From the NCBI GenBank assembly GCA_036491755.1, contig DASXBJ010000040.1, positions 1 to 19,148 of the forward strand: DNA of 19,148 nt, in the 5' to 3' direction. Below, in pieces: positions 7,015-16,219 of this stretch. Source of the stretch: DASXBJ01 sp036491755. GTDB lineage: Bacteria; Chloroflexota; Dormibacteria; Dormibacterales; Dormibacteraceae. A program made the translations under genes and the position numbers. Within the stretch, counting starts at the first letter, position 1. Each line of letters begins with the position of its first letter. The notes under the pieces are model-generated. The model saw only the letters and a program-made list of their open reading frames with translations, did no database searches and was not told the DNA's origin.

Positions 7015-8073
7015 ATGGCACTTACTGATGAGCCTGCGATCGCCATCTGGGAGGAGCCCGTGCGCGGGTCTTACGGCGATACATCTGGCCTCTCCCTCTC
7101 CGGCGTCGAGCGAATGCGCCTGACCGCCCGCGGCGCCGTCAGCCCGCCTCCGATCCATCACCTGACCGGCCTCAGACCCGTCGAGGCGGGATTCGGCAGC
7201 TCCACATTTGCAATGCCGGTGACGCCGTGGCTGCAGACTCCGGTGCCCGGCCTGATCACCGGCGGAGTGATCGCCTTTCTCGCGGATGGTCCGCTGGGCA
7301 CTGCGATCCTCACCGTGCTGCCGCCGCTCGGCTACATGACCACATCGGACCTGTCGATGAGCTTCCTGCAGCCGGCGACGATGGACAGCGGGACCCTGGT
7401 GGGTCGGGCGCGGCTCATCCACGGCGGCCGCTCGGTCGGGCTGTCGGAGGTCAATGTCGAGGACGGCCTGGGCCGGCAGCTCGCTCACGGGACATCGCGC
7501 GGCTTCCTGCTGACCGCTCCGGGAGCCGGCCCGGCGCCTGAGCCGTCGCCTCTCCCGATCCACTCGACACCCGACCCATACCTGCGGCCGGTGCAGGGCG
7601 GGCCGGTGCCGCAGGAGGTTTGGGACCGCACCTCGGGGCTGGAGATCATGCGGATGTGCGTCAGCAACTCCAGCCCGATGGCCCCGATTCGTATCCTCAC
7701 CGGGCTCCGGCCCATCGAGGCGCTCGAGGGCCGCTGCACCTTTGTGCTGCCGGCCAGCCCGTGGCTGGCGTCTCCCCAACCGATCATCTACGGCGGAGCG
7801 ATCGCGCTCCTGGCCGACGCCGCCCTGTCGGGCGCCGTCTTGACGGTCAGTCCTGCCGGTGGCTCCTTCGCCCCGCTCGACTTGAAGGTCAACTTCCTGA
7901 GGCCGGTGCTTCCAGACGGCGGATTGATGACCGCGGTGGCCACGCTCGCCCATCGCGGCCGGACCATGGCCGTCGCGACCGCAGAGCTCTACAACGAGGC
8001 GGGCAAGCGCATCGCGCTGGCCAGCTCGAGCGCGATGCTCCTACCCGGCCGGCCCTGGAGCGAATCCCGCTAG
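7015..8073 (+). CDS. Tandem PaaI-type hotdog (thioesterase-like) protein
   Basis: A 352-residue protein made of two homologous hotdog domains, about residues 24-165 and 202-345. The halves align clearly: LTGLRPVEAGFGSSTFAMP with LTGLRPIEALEGRCTFVLP, and GGVIAFLADGPLGTAILTV with GGAIALLADAALSGAVLTV. Single-domain PaaI-type acyl-CoA thioesterases carry HGG followed by LxD; here Asp91 and Asp268 match that acidic residue, but the histidine is Thr in the first half and Tyr in the second. It may hydrolyse acyl-CoA with altered specificity or only bind it. The ATG at 7015 is chosen because the in-frame upstream extension to 6922 does not resemble the family. Its TAG stop overlaps that of the convergent dehydrogenase gene within CTAG. 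Context suggests acyl-CoA metabolism. Confidence 0.83.
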   Translation: MALTDEPAIAIWEEPVRGSYGDTSGLSLSGVERMRLTARGAVSPPPIHHLTGLRPVEAGFGSSTFAMPVTPWLQTPVPGLITGGVIAFLADGPLGTAILTVLPPLGYMTTSDLSMSFLQPATMDSGTLVGRARLIHGGRSVGLSEVNVEDGLGRQLAHGTSRGFLLTAPGAGPAPEPSPLPIHSTPDPYLRPVQGGPVPQEVWDRTSGLEIMRMCVSNSSPMAPIRILTGLRPIEALEGRCTFVLPASPWLASPQPIIYGGAIALLADAALSGAVLTVSPAGGSFAPLDLKVNFLRPVLPDGGLMTAVATLAHRGRTMAVATAELYNEAGKRIALASSSAMLLPGRPWSESR

Positions 8074-9233
8074 CAGCCGAGAAGCCGCGCGATCAGCATT
8101 CTCTGGACTTCCGACGTCCCCTCACCGATCTCGTTGACCTTCACGTCGCGCCAGTAACGGGCGACGGGGTAGTCCTCCATGAACCCGTAGCCCCCGTGGA
8201 TCTGCAACGCGTTGCTGGCGGCGCGCGTGCTGGCCTCGGAGGCATAGAGCTTGCACATCGCGGCGAGCATCCGGACCTCGTCGTTCGACTCCTTGCCGTT
8301 GTGCGAGTACGACGTCGCAGCGCGATACACCATGGTCCGGGCCAGCTCGGTTTCCATCGCCATGTCCGCCAGCTTGAATTGCACCGCCTGGTGCTTGGAG
8401 ATCGCCACGCCAAACGTCCTTCTCTCCTTCGCGTACGACAGGGCGGCATCGAGACACGCCTGCGCGACGCCGACGGACAGGGCCGCGATCGCGATCCGCC
8501 CGCCTGTCAGCGTGTGCAGGAACTGGCGAAAGCCCCCGCCGCGCTTGCCCAGGAGGTTCTCCTCCGGCACGGAGCAGTCTTCGAAGCTCAGGGGGTGCGT
8601 GTCGGACGAATGCCATCCGAGCTTGCGATAAGACTCGAGCACCTGGTAGCCCGGAGTCCCTGTCGGCACCATGATCGCGCTGATCTCGGGCGTGTCTCCG
8701 TTCGTCCGTCCGGTCACCGCGGTGACGGTCACGCCGCTCGAGATGTCGGTTCCGCAGTTGGTGATGAACTGCTTCGCCCCGTTGATCACCCACTGGCCGC
8801 CGCGGAGCTCGGCGCGTGTCGCCGTCGCGCCCGCGTCCGAGCCGGCCTCGGGCTCGGTGAGCCCGAATGACCACATCTTGCGTCCGGCGACGAGGTCCGG
8901 CAGCCAGCGTTCCTTCTGCTCCTTGGTGCCGAAGTCGTGAATCGGCGATGCGCCCAAGCACACTGCCGCCTCGAGCGTGATGCCAACGCCCGCGTCAGCC
9001 CTCGAGATCTCCTCGATGGCCAGGCACAGGGACAGGAAGTCAGCGCCCGCGCCGCCGAACTCCTCCGAGAAGGGCAGCCCGAAAAGGCCAAGCTCGCCCA
9101 TCTGCCGGACGATGTCGTACCCGAACGCGTGCTTGCGATCCAGCTCCTCGGCGGCAGGGGCGATCACCTCACGCGCGAAATCGCGGCAGGTGTCGCGGAT
9201 CGATCGCTGCTCATCGGTGAGGTCGAAGTTCAC
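8070..9233 (-). CDS. Acyl-CoA dehydrogenase (third of three)
   Basis: A 387-residue FAD enzyme of the same family as the two at 2928-5196 but a more distant member. It starts NFDLTDEQRSIRDTCRDFAREV. The middle domain has FGLTEPEAGSDAGATAT and QFITNCGTD. The C-terminus has ALQIHGGYGFMEDYPVARYWRD and IGEGTSEVQ, with Glu371 as the expected base. The first step of acyl-CoA beta-oxidation is the likely role. I chose GTG at 9233 because it gives the family's normal N-terminus; the open frame continues upstream to 9521 only as antisense-like sequence of the GNAT gene. GGAGG is present but only about 1 nt from the GTG, too close for normal spacing. It is the last gene of the long minus-strand run, 47 bp after the GNAT gene. 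Confidence 0.92.
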   Translation of the reverse strand: MNFDLTDEQRSIRDTCRDFAREVIAPAAEELDRKHAFGYDIVRQMGELGLFGLPFSEEFGGAGADFLSLCLAIEEISRADAGVGITLEAAVCLGASPIHDFGTKEQKERWLPDLVAGRKMWSFGLTEPEAGSDAGATATRAELRGGQWVINGAKQFITNCGTDISSGVTVTAVTGRTNGDTPEISAIMVPTGTPGYQVLESYRKLGWHSSDTHPLSFEDCSVPEENLLGKRGGGFRQFLHTLTGGRIAIAALSVGVAQACLDAALSYAKERRTFGVAISKHQAVQFKLADMAMETELARTMVYRAATSYSHNGKESNDEVRMLAAMCKLYASEASTRAASNALQIHGGYGFMEDYPVARYWRDVKVNEIGEGTSEVQRMLIARLLGC

Positions 9234-9280
9234 ACCTCCAATGGTTGCACGGGTGAGTTTGGAACCGTCGTGTTGAGTCG

Positions 9281-9754
9281 CTAGCAATCCGAGCCGACCG
9301 TTCGAACCATCTCGAGCTCCATGCGCGGCTCCCCGGGAAAGACCGGCTGGGTCGCCCCGGTGGCGACGAAGCCGCATCGCGCGTACAGGCGCTGGGCCGC
9401 GATGTTGGTGTCGACGACCCACAACCGAACCTCGTGCCGGCCCTCGTGGCGCGCCCAGTCGAGGACGGCCGTGACCAGCGCTTCGCCGGCCCCCTTTCGC
9501 CGCGCCTCCGGCGCGACCCACATCGAGATCAGGGCGACGTAGGAGTCCTCGTGGATTCCGCCCGCGGTACCGGCGACACGGCCGTCCAGCTCGACCACGA
9601 ACTGCGCCCGGCCTTCCAGCCGCCTGCGCCAGTCCGGCTCATCAGCCTGCACCTCGCGCTCATAGGTCGAGCCGAAAGCCAAAGGCAAATCCTGCAGCGC
9701 GGTCAGGCGCACCTCACGAAAGATCGCCCAGTCGTCTGGCGCGAGCCGCCTAAT
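9281..9754 (-). CDS. GNAT family N-acetyltransferase, probable ATT start
   Basis: GNAT enzymes transfer an acetyl group from acetyl-CoA to an amine. The core is clear: FVVELDGRVAGTAGG (beta 2-3), SYVALISMWVAPEARRKGAGEALVTAVLDWA with the acetyl-CoA loop RRKGAG, then RLWVVDTNIAAQRLYARCGFVATG. The first canonical in-frame start is GTG at 9712 (143 residues), but the codons before it read IRRLAPDDWAIFREV, which continues straight into RLTALQDLPLAFGSTYERE. That is the usual GNAT first strand and helix. The only possible initiator between the preceding in-frame stop and 9712 that keeps this strand is ATT at 9754, giving 157 residues. That ATT overlaps the TAG stop of the DUF2752 gene, so initiation may be by coupling. 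The substrate is unknown. Confidence 0.85.
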   Translation of the reverse strand: MRRLAPDDWAIFREVRLTALQDLPLAFGSTYEREVQADEPDWRRRLEGRAQFVVELDGRVAGTAGGIHEDSYVALISMWVAPEARRKGAGEALVTAVLDWARHEGRHEVRLWVVDTNIAAQRLYARCGFVATGATQPVFPGEPRMELEMVRTVGSDC

Positions 9755-10181
9755 TTCCGAGGACGAACACCTTCAGCGCCCAGCTCACCAGCACGGCGCT
9801 CAAGGCTCCGATCCCGAGCAGGCGCCACTGCATCGACGAGAGGCGCGGCGTCCAGGTCCTGCCCGTGACGGCGCTGGCGAGAAGGCCGGCCATGGCGAAA
9901 AATGTCCCTGCGAAAAGCGCCGGTCCAAGCGGATAGAGGCGCACCGCGTCGGCGACGTCACCCCGCCACATGTAGGCGAAGGAGCGCGTGCCGCCGCAGA
10001 ACGGGCACGGGTGCCCCGTCAGGTAGTAAAAGGGGCACGGAGGCGCCACCAGGTGTGCCGCCTGGAGGGCCCAGTAGATTCGGGTGTACACCAGCCATAC
10101 CCCAAGAGCGGCCAGGAGCGCGAGCTCGCGCAGCCGGTCGGCGGGCAGTGCCCGGGTCCACGTGACCGGGATCGCGCTCAC
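9750..10181 (-). CDS. DUF2752 membrane protein
   Basis: A 143-residue protein with three predicted membrane segments (about 18-46, 84-106, 119-141). The DUF2752 signature lies between the first two: CPFYYLTGHPCPFCGGTRSF (49-68), where Cys49, Cys59, Cys62 and the GxTR element are the conserved residues. Function is unknown; the cysteines could bind metal or form disulfides at the membrane surface. Start GTG at 10181 overlaps the TGA of sucD as GTGA, the same 4-bp coupling seen elsewhere in this run. The frame is open further upstream, but only as sucD read out of frame. Its place between sucCD and fatty-acid enzymes gives no clear functional hint. Confidence 0.87.
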   Translation of the reverse strand: MSAIPVTWTRALPADRLRELALLAALGVWLVYTRIYWALQAAHLVAPPCPFYYLTGHPCPFCGGTRSFAYMWRGDVADAVRLYPLGPALFAGTFFAMAGLLASAVTGRTWTPRLSSMQWRLLGIGALSAVLVSWALKVFVLGN

Positions 10182-11038
10182 CGCAGGAGGCCGACGATCT
10201 CGTCGGTAGTCTCGGCGACGGCGACGCCCGCTTTGCGAAACGCCTCTTCCTTGCTCTTGGCGGTGCCGCGGTTGCCGGAGATGATCGCTCCGGCGTGCCC
10301 CATCCGCTTGCCCTCCGGCGCGGTGCGGCCGGAGATGAAGGCGACGGTCTTCAGCCGCGTGCCGCGACCCAGGACCTCGGCGGCGTGCTCCTCGTCGCTG
10401 CCGCCGATCTCGCCGATGACCACCAGGTGGGTGGTCTCGGCATCCTTCTCGAACATCTCGACCACGTCGCGGAAGGTGAGGCCGAGCACGGGGTCGCCGC
10501 CGATCCCGACGATCGTCGACTGCCCCAGCCCCGCCGCGGTCAGGGCGGTCGCGACCTCGTAGGTCAGCGTGCCGCTGCGCGAAACCAGCCCGACATGGCC
10601 GGACCTGGTGATGTTCTGGGGGATGATGCCGATCTTCGCCGCCCCCGGGGTGATGAGCCCTGGACAGTTGGGGCCGATGAGGCGGGCCTGGGGGTGGCCG
10701 CGGAGATAGTCCTTGACCCGGATCATGTCCTGGATGGGGATGCCCTCGGTGATGCATACGACCAGGGTGATCCCCGCTGCGGCCGCCTCCATGATCGCGT
10801 CCGCGGCGAACGGCGGCGGCACGAAGATCCCGGACGCCGTCGCGCCGGTCGCCTTCACCGCATCGGCGACGGTGTTGAACACCGGCACCCCGAGGTGCTC
10901 CGTCCCGCCCTTGCCAGGGCTCGTGCCGCCGACGACCTTCGTCCCCATGGACTGCATCTGCTCGGCGTGAAAAGATCCCTCACGGCCGGTAATGCCCTGC
11001 ACGATGACTCTTGTCGACCCGTCGAGAAGGATGCTCAT
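10178..11038 (-). CDS. sucD: Succinyl-CoA ligase, alpha subunit
   Basis: With SucC this subunit converts succinyl-CoA, phosphate and a nucleoside diphosphate to succinate, CoA and NTP in the TCA cycle. It has 286 residues, normal for the family. The CoA-binding Rossmann part begins DGSTRVIVQGITGREGSFH (6-24), then GGTSPGKGG (38-45), IGPNCPGLITPG (121-132) and GLVSRSGTLTYE. The phosphorylated histidine is His248 in KRMGHAGAIISG. ATG at 11038 overlaps the TGA of sucC as ATGA; further upstream frame is sucC read out of frame. It takes the succinyl-CoA made by the mutase encoded in the same run. Confidence 0.97.
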   Translation of the reverse strand: MSILLDGSTRVIVQGITGREGSFHAEQMQSMGTKVVGGTSPGKGGTEHLGVPVFNTVADAVKATGATASGIFVPPPFAADAIMEAAAAGITLVVCITEGIPIQDMIRVKDYLRGHPQARLIGPNCPGLITPGAAKIGIIPQNITRSGHVGLVSRSGTLTYEVATALTAAGLGQSTIVGIGGDPVLGLTFRDVVEMFEKDAETTHLVVIGEIGGSDEEHAAEVLGRGTRLKTVAFISGRTAPEGKRMGHAGAIISGNRGTAKSKEEAFRKAGVAVAETTDEIVGLLR

Positions 11039-12177
11039 GAGTGGGTTTTGGCTCCGGTGAGCTCGACTATCTTCTGCGCCGCCTCCCACGCGCTGACGCC
11101 CGGCTCGATCCCGTGCTGCTTCAGGATCTCGCGTCCCTCCTCGGCACGCGTGCCGCTGAGGCGGACGACCAGCGGCAGCTTCATCTTCAGGTTGTCGCGC
11201 GCGGCCACCAGCCCCTTCGCGACCTCATCACCGCGGGTGATGCCGCCGAACACATTCATCACCACGCCCTTCACCGCGGGGTTCATCAGGATGACCGCAA
11301 GCGCGTTCTCGACCACCTCGGCCTTGGCGCCGCCGCCGATGTCGCAGAAGTTCGCCGGGCGCCCGCCGGCACGCTGGACCAGGTCGAGGGTGCCCATGCA
11401 GAGTCCCGCTCCGTTGCCGATGATGCCGATGTCGCCACCCAGCGACACGTAGGTGAGGCCGCGCTTTTTCGCCTCGACCTCGTATGGGTCGCCCTCCAGC
11501 ACCGATCCGTATGCCGCCTCGAGGTCCTTGTGGCGCCACATCGCGTTCTCGTCGACCTCGAGCTTCGCGTCACCGGCGATCACCTCCCCGGAGCTCGTCA
11601 CCACGAGCGGGTTGATCTCGGCGGTGACCGCGTCGAGGTCTGGGATGGCGCGGTACAGCTTTTTGATCAGGGCGGCGATGGGCCGCGCCAGCTCGCCCAG
11701 GCCCGCGTCGTACACGAGCTGGGCCAGCTCGAAGTCGAGCGGCCCGCGCCACGGGTTCGGATAGAGACGCGCGATCGACTCGGGCGATTCCTCGGCCACC
11801 TGCTCGATCTCCATCCCGCCCTTGGCCGACAGCATGAGGATGTTGGCGCGGGCATCACGATCGACGGTGAAGCCCAGGTAGATCTCACGCTGGATGTCGA
11901 GCGCCGCCTCGCAGTAGACCAGCGGGACCTTGAAGCCCTTGATGTCCATGCCGATGATCTGCGCCGCCGCCGCGCGGGCCTCGTCCGGCGTCCTGGCCAG
12001 CTTGATTCCGCCGGCCTTGCCGCGACCTCCGACCGGCACCTGCGCCTTGACCGCGACAGGGCCGAGCTCCCGGCAGGCGGCGGCCGCCTCGTCTGGGGTG
12101 TGCGCGACCCGGCCCGGGGGGATCGCGATGCCAAGCGAGGCGAGCACCTCCTTGGCCTGGTATTCGAGCAGCTTCAC
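11035..12177 (-). CDS. sucC: Succinyl-CoA ligase, beta subunit
   Basis: The 380-residue nucleotide-binding subunit of succinyl-CoA ligase. The ATP-grasp domain starts MKLLEYQAKEVLASLGI and includes VAVKAQVPVGGRGKAGGIK (42-60), the loop that binds the nucleotide. AEINPLVV and AGDAKLEVDENAMWR are the metal-binding region. The C-terminal ligase domain has IIGNGAGLCMGTLD, FCDIGGGA and MNVFGGITRGDEVAKGL. ADP versus GDP preference cannot be decided here. The start is GTG at 12177, without a Shine-Dalgarno. A TANNNT hexamer lies 9 nt upstream in a 71-bp gap, one of the largest in this run, so sucCD may have its own promoter. Confidence 0.97.
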   Translation of the reverse strand: MKLLEYQAKEVLASLGIAIPPGRVAHTPDEAAAACRELGPVAVKAQVPVGGRGKAGGIKLARTPDEARAAAAQIIGMDIKGFKVPLVYCEAALDIQREIYLGFTVDRDARANILMLSAKGGMEIEQVAEESPESIARLYPNPWRGPLDFELAQLVYDAGLGELARPIAALIKKLYRAIPDLDAVTAEINPLVVTSSGEVIAGDAKLEVDENAMWRHKDLEAAYGSVLEGDPYEVEAKKRGLTYVSLGGDIGIIGNGAGLCMGTLDLVQRAGGRPANFCDIGGGAKAEVVENALAVILMNPAVKGVVMNVFGGITRGDEVAKGLVAARDNLKMKLPLVVRLSGTRAEEGREILKQHGIEPGVSAWEAAQKIVELTGAKTHS

Positions 12178-12186
12178 TGGCAGAAA

Positions 12187-12192
12187 AGCCTA
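12187..12192 (-). promoter_or_regulatory. Possible internal -10 element (TAGGCT) before sucC
   Basis: The minus strand reads TAGGCT, 9 nt, then the sucC GTG. It matches TANNNT with nearly the spacing of the two TAGAAT elements in the window, and sucC lacks a Shine-Dalgarno. It sits in the 71-bp gap after the carboxyltransferase gene. No good -35 is seen, and the motif is short enough to occur by chance. Confidence 0.3.
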
Positions 12193-12248
12193 GCGCCCAC
12201 CAGGTGTCGCCGCGGGTTGAGCGGAGTTGCTCTTGTAGGCCTGATGGC

Positions 12249-13817
12249 TCACAGCGGGATGTTGCCGTGCCACCTTGGGCTGCGACGCCTCTCCTTCCGG
12301 GACGCGATGCGCAGCGCGCGGATGAGCTCCAGCCGAGTGCGCGTCGGCTCGATGACGTCGTCGATGTAGCCGCGCTCGGCCGCGATGTAGGGGTTGGCGA
12401 ACCGCTCCGTGTACTCCGACACGAGCTCCGCCCTGCGCGCCCTCGGGTCGGCGGCCGCCTCCAGCTCACGGTGAAAGATGATGTTGACCGCCCCCTCGGG
12501 GCCCATGACCGCTATCTCGGCCGTGGGCCATGCCACGTTGAAGTCGGCCCGCACGTGCTTGCTGCACATGACGCAGTACGCGCCGCCGTACGCCTTGCGC
12601 GTGATCACGGTGAGCTTCGGCACGGTCGCCTCGCTGTACGCGTACAGGAGCTTGGCGCCGTGCCGGATGATCCCGCCGTATTCCTGCGCCGTGCCAGGCA
12701 GAAAGCCCGGCACGTCGACGAAGGTGACGAGCGGGATGTTGAAAGCGTCGCAGAAGCGCACGAAGCGCGCCGCCTTGACGGAGGCGTTGATGTCGAGGGC
12801 GCCGGCCATCACCTTCGGCTGGTTCGCCACCACCCCCACCGACTGTCCATCAAGGTGCGCGAACCCGACGACGATGTTCATAGCGAAGTACGGTTGGACT
12901 TCGAAGAACTCCCCGCGGTCGACGACCATCCGCACGACCTCTTTGATGTCGTACGGCTCCTTGGGGTTGTCGGGAACGATCGTGGCCAGGCCGGGCTCAG
13001 CCCGCTCGGGATCGTCAGCGGTCTCGACCGTGGGCGCCTTCTCGTCGCAGTTCTGCGGGATGTACTTGAACAGCCGTCGCACCTGCGCGAAGCATTCGTC
13101 TTCGCTCTCGGCGAGGAAGTGCGCCACCCCGGATTTGACGTTGTGCACCTCGGCGCCGCCGAGTGAGTCAAACGTCACCTCCTCGCCGGTCGTGACGCGG
13201 ATCACCTCCGGACCCGTGATGAACATGTACCCCACGCCGTGGACCATGAAGGTGAAATCGGTGATCGCCGGAGAGTAGACGGCACCGCCCGTGCACGGCC
13301 CCAGCACGAGGCTCAACTGCGGGATGAGCCCGCTGGCCTCGACGTTGCGCCAGAAGATCTCGGTGTATCCCGCGAGTGAGACCACCCCCTCCTGGATGCG
13401 AGCGCCGCCCGAGTCGTTGATTCCGATGATGGGAATCCGGTTGCGCAGGGCGAGGTCCATCACCTTGATGACCTTCTCGGCGAACACCTCCCCCAGCGAG
13501 CCGCCGAACACGGATGCGTCATGGCTGAAGACGACGACGTCGCGTCCATCGATCCTCGCCATGCCCGTGACCACCCCGTCGCCGGCGATCCTCCTCTCCT
13601 CCATGCCGAAGCCGTAGGCGCGGTGGGTGGCGAAGATGTCGATCTCCTCGAACGAGTTGCGGTCGACCAGGCGGGCGATGCGCTCGCGAGCGGTCAGGCG
13701 GCCCTTCGAATGCTGCCGGTTGAACGCTTCGGCGTCGCCGTGCCCGGCCTCGTACCTGCGCTGACGAAGCTGGTTGAGAGGGTCGACCTTGTGCTTTCGG
13801 GACGGCGTTTCAGCCAT
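12249..13817 (-). CDS. pccB: Acyl-CoA carboxylase carboxyltransferase subunit (propionyl/methylmalonyl-CoA type)
   Basis: A 522-residue biotin-dependent carboxyltransferase that moves CO2 from carboxybiotin to an acyl-CoA, here probably propionyl-CoA to methylmalonyl-CoA. The N-terminal domain has GRLTARERI, DASVFGGSLGE, INDSGGARIQEGVVSL and LGPCTGGAVYSPAI. The C-terminal domain has NQPKVMAGALDINAS, TFVDVPGFLPGTAQEYGGIIRHGAKLLYAY and AYGGAYCVMCSKHVRADFNVAW. Cys415 (GAYC) sits where characterised actinobacterial PccB proteins have Asp, a position tied to acyl specificity. ATG at 13817 overlaps the upstream VOC gene by 8 bp. The open frame continues above 13817 but only as VOC sequence out of frame. 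No biotin carboxylase or biotin carrier gene is in the window. A decarboxylase subunit (mmdA) is a less likely alternative. Confidence 0.92.
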   Translation of the reverse strand: MAETPSRKHKVDPLNQLRQRRYEAGHGDAEAFNRQHSKGRLTARERIARLVDRNSFEEIDIFATHRAYGFGMEERRIAGDGVVTGMARIDGRDVVVFSHDASVFGGSLGEVFAEKVIKVMDLALRNRIPIIGINDSGGARIQEGVVSLAGYTEIFWRNVEASGLIPQLSLVLGPCTGGAVYSPAITDFTFMVHGVGYMFITGPEVIRVTTGEEVTFDSLGGAEVHNVKSGVAHFLAESEDECFAQVRRLFKYIPQNCDEKAPTVETADDPERAEPGLATIVPDNPKEPYDIKEVVRMVVDRGEFFEVQPYFAMNIVVGFAHLDGQSVGVVANQPKVMAGALDINASVKAARFVRFCDAFNIPLVTFVDVPGFLPGTAQEYGGIIRHGAKLLYAYSEATVPKLTVITRKAYGGAYCVMCSKHVRADFNVAWPTAEIAVMGPEGAVNIIFHRELEAAADPRARRAELVSEYTERFANPYIAAERGYIDDVIEPTRTRLELIRALRIASRKERRRSPRWHGNIPL

Positions 13818-14234
13818 CGGATCTTTCGACGAACATCCAGCGATGACCTTCGACATCCTCGGCGCGATACCGCTTCCCATCGGGGCCGCTCTCGATCGGC
13901 GACAGGATGGTCGCGCCCTCGCGCTTCGCGCGATCGAAGTGCCCGTCCACGTCGTTGACGTAAACGAGAAGGCCGTCGACGATGTAGGGCACCTCCGACC
14001 ATCTTCGCGCCTCCTCGCATGTCTCGCGGTGGCGCTTCGGCCCACGGTAGTGCGGTGATGGCGTGGCCATCATGATCACGCCGTCTCCGGCCGCCATCTC
14101 CCCGTGGGTGAGCAGGCCCTCCGGCGTTAGCCGGCGGTCGCGCTCGCGAAACCCGAATGCCCGAGCCAGCCAGTCCATCGCCGCCGGCCCGTTCTCATAG
14201 GCCATCATCGGGATCACCGTCGGTTGGTTGCCCA

Positions 14235-14235
<1 letters not shown>
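13810..14235 (-). CDS. VOC-superfamily (glyoxalase/PhnB-like) protein
   Basis: A 141-residue protein with two beta-alpha-beta-beta-beta modules. The first starts TVIPMMAYENGPAAMDWLARAFGFRERDR, the second VDGLLVYVNDVDGHFDRAKREGATILSPIE, and it ends YRAEDVEGHRWMFVE. His-44 (THGEM), the region before VYVND and His/Glu in GHRWMFVE are plausible metal positions, but the set is not certain. It is distinct from the methylmalonyl-CoA epimerase two genes upstream, which is shorter and has the epimerase motifs. ATG at 14235 shares one base with the mutase stop (TGATG), with GGGAGG about 8 nt upstream. Its role in this operon is unknown. Confidence 0.85.
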
Positions 14236-15802
<1,567 letters not shown>

Positions 15803-15806
<4 letters not shown>

Positions 15807-16195
15807 GCCTGCACCAGCTCGGTCAGCACTCCGCCGGCGCTCTTCGGATGTATGAAGGCGATCATCGAGCCGTGCATGCCCATCCTGGGCTCGGCATCGA
15901 TGAGCTCGAGGCCGGCGGCGCGGGCGTCACGGAGGGAGCGGCGGATGTCGGCGACCGCGTAGGCGACGTGGTGCAGTCCAGGTCCTCGCTTGGCCACGAA
16001 CTTGCCTACCGGCGAGTCCTCGCTCAGGGGCGCCATCAGCTCGAGCTCGGTGTCGTCCATGCGCAGAAACGCGGCCTCCAGCCCGTCCTGCCCGCTGGTT
16101 GCACGCTGCAGCAATTCGGCTCCGAACACCGATCGGTAGAGCTCGATCGACTGCTCAAGCTCAACCACCGCAATCCCGACATGATGGATCCTCAT
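15803..16195 (-). CDS. mce: Methylmalonyl-CoA epimerase
   Basis: It interconverts the (S) and (R) forms of methylmalonyl-CoA, linking the carboxylase to the mutase. The 130-residue VOC protein has IHHVGIAVVELEQSIELY at the N-terminus, TELELMAPL, GLHHVAYAVADI and MIAFIHPKSAGGVLTELVQ at the end. Expected metal ligands are His5, Glu52, His76 and Glu126; the Glu at 52 is in the place where some homologues use Gln. Length and motifs are those of the epimerase family. ATG at 16195 is 24 bp after the hydroxyacyl-CoA dehydrogenase stop, and the end overlaps the mutase start by 4 bp. Confidence 0.94.
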
Positions 16196-16219
16196 ATCAG
16201 GGTGGGGGCACGCCAGAAA

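Noticed and set aside
9234..9521. N-terminal extension of the third acyl-CoA dehydrogenase
   Set aside because: The extra residues are mostly the GNAT gene out of frame; the dehydrogenase family begins at NFDLTDEQ.
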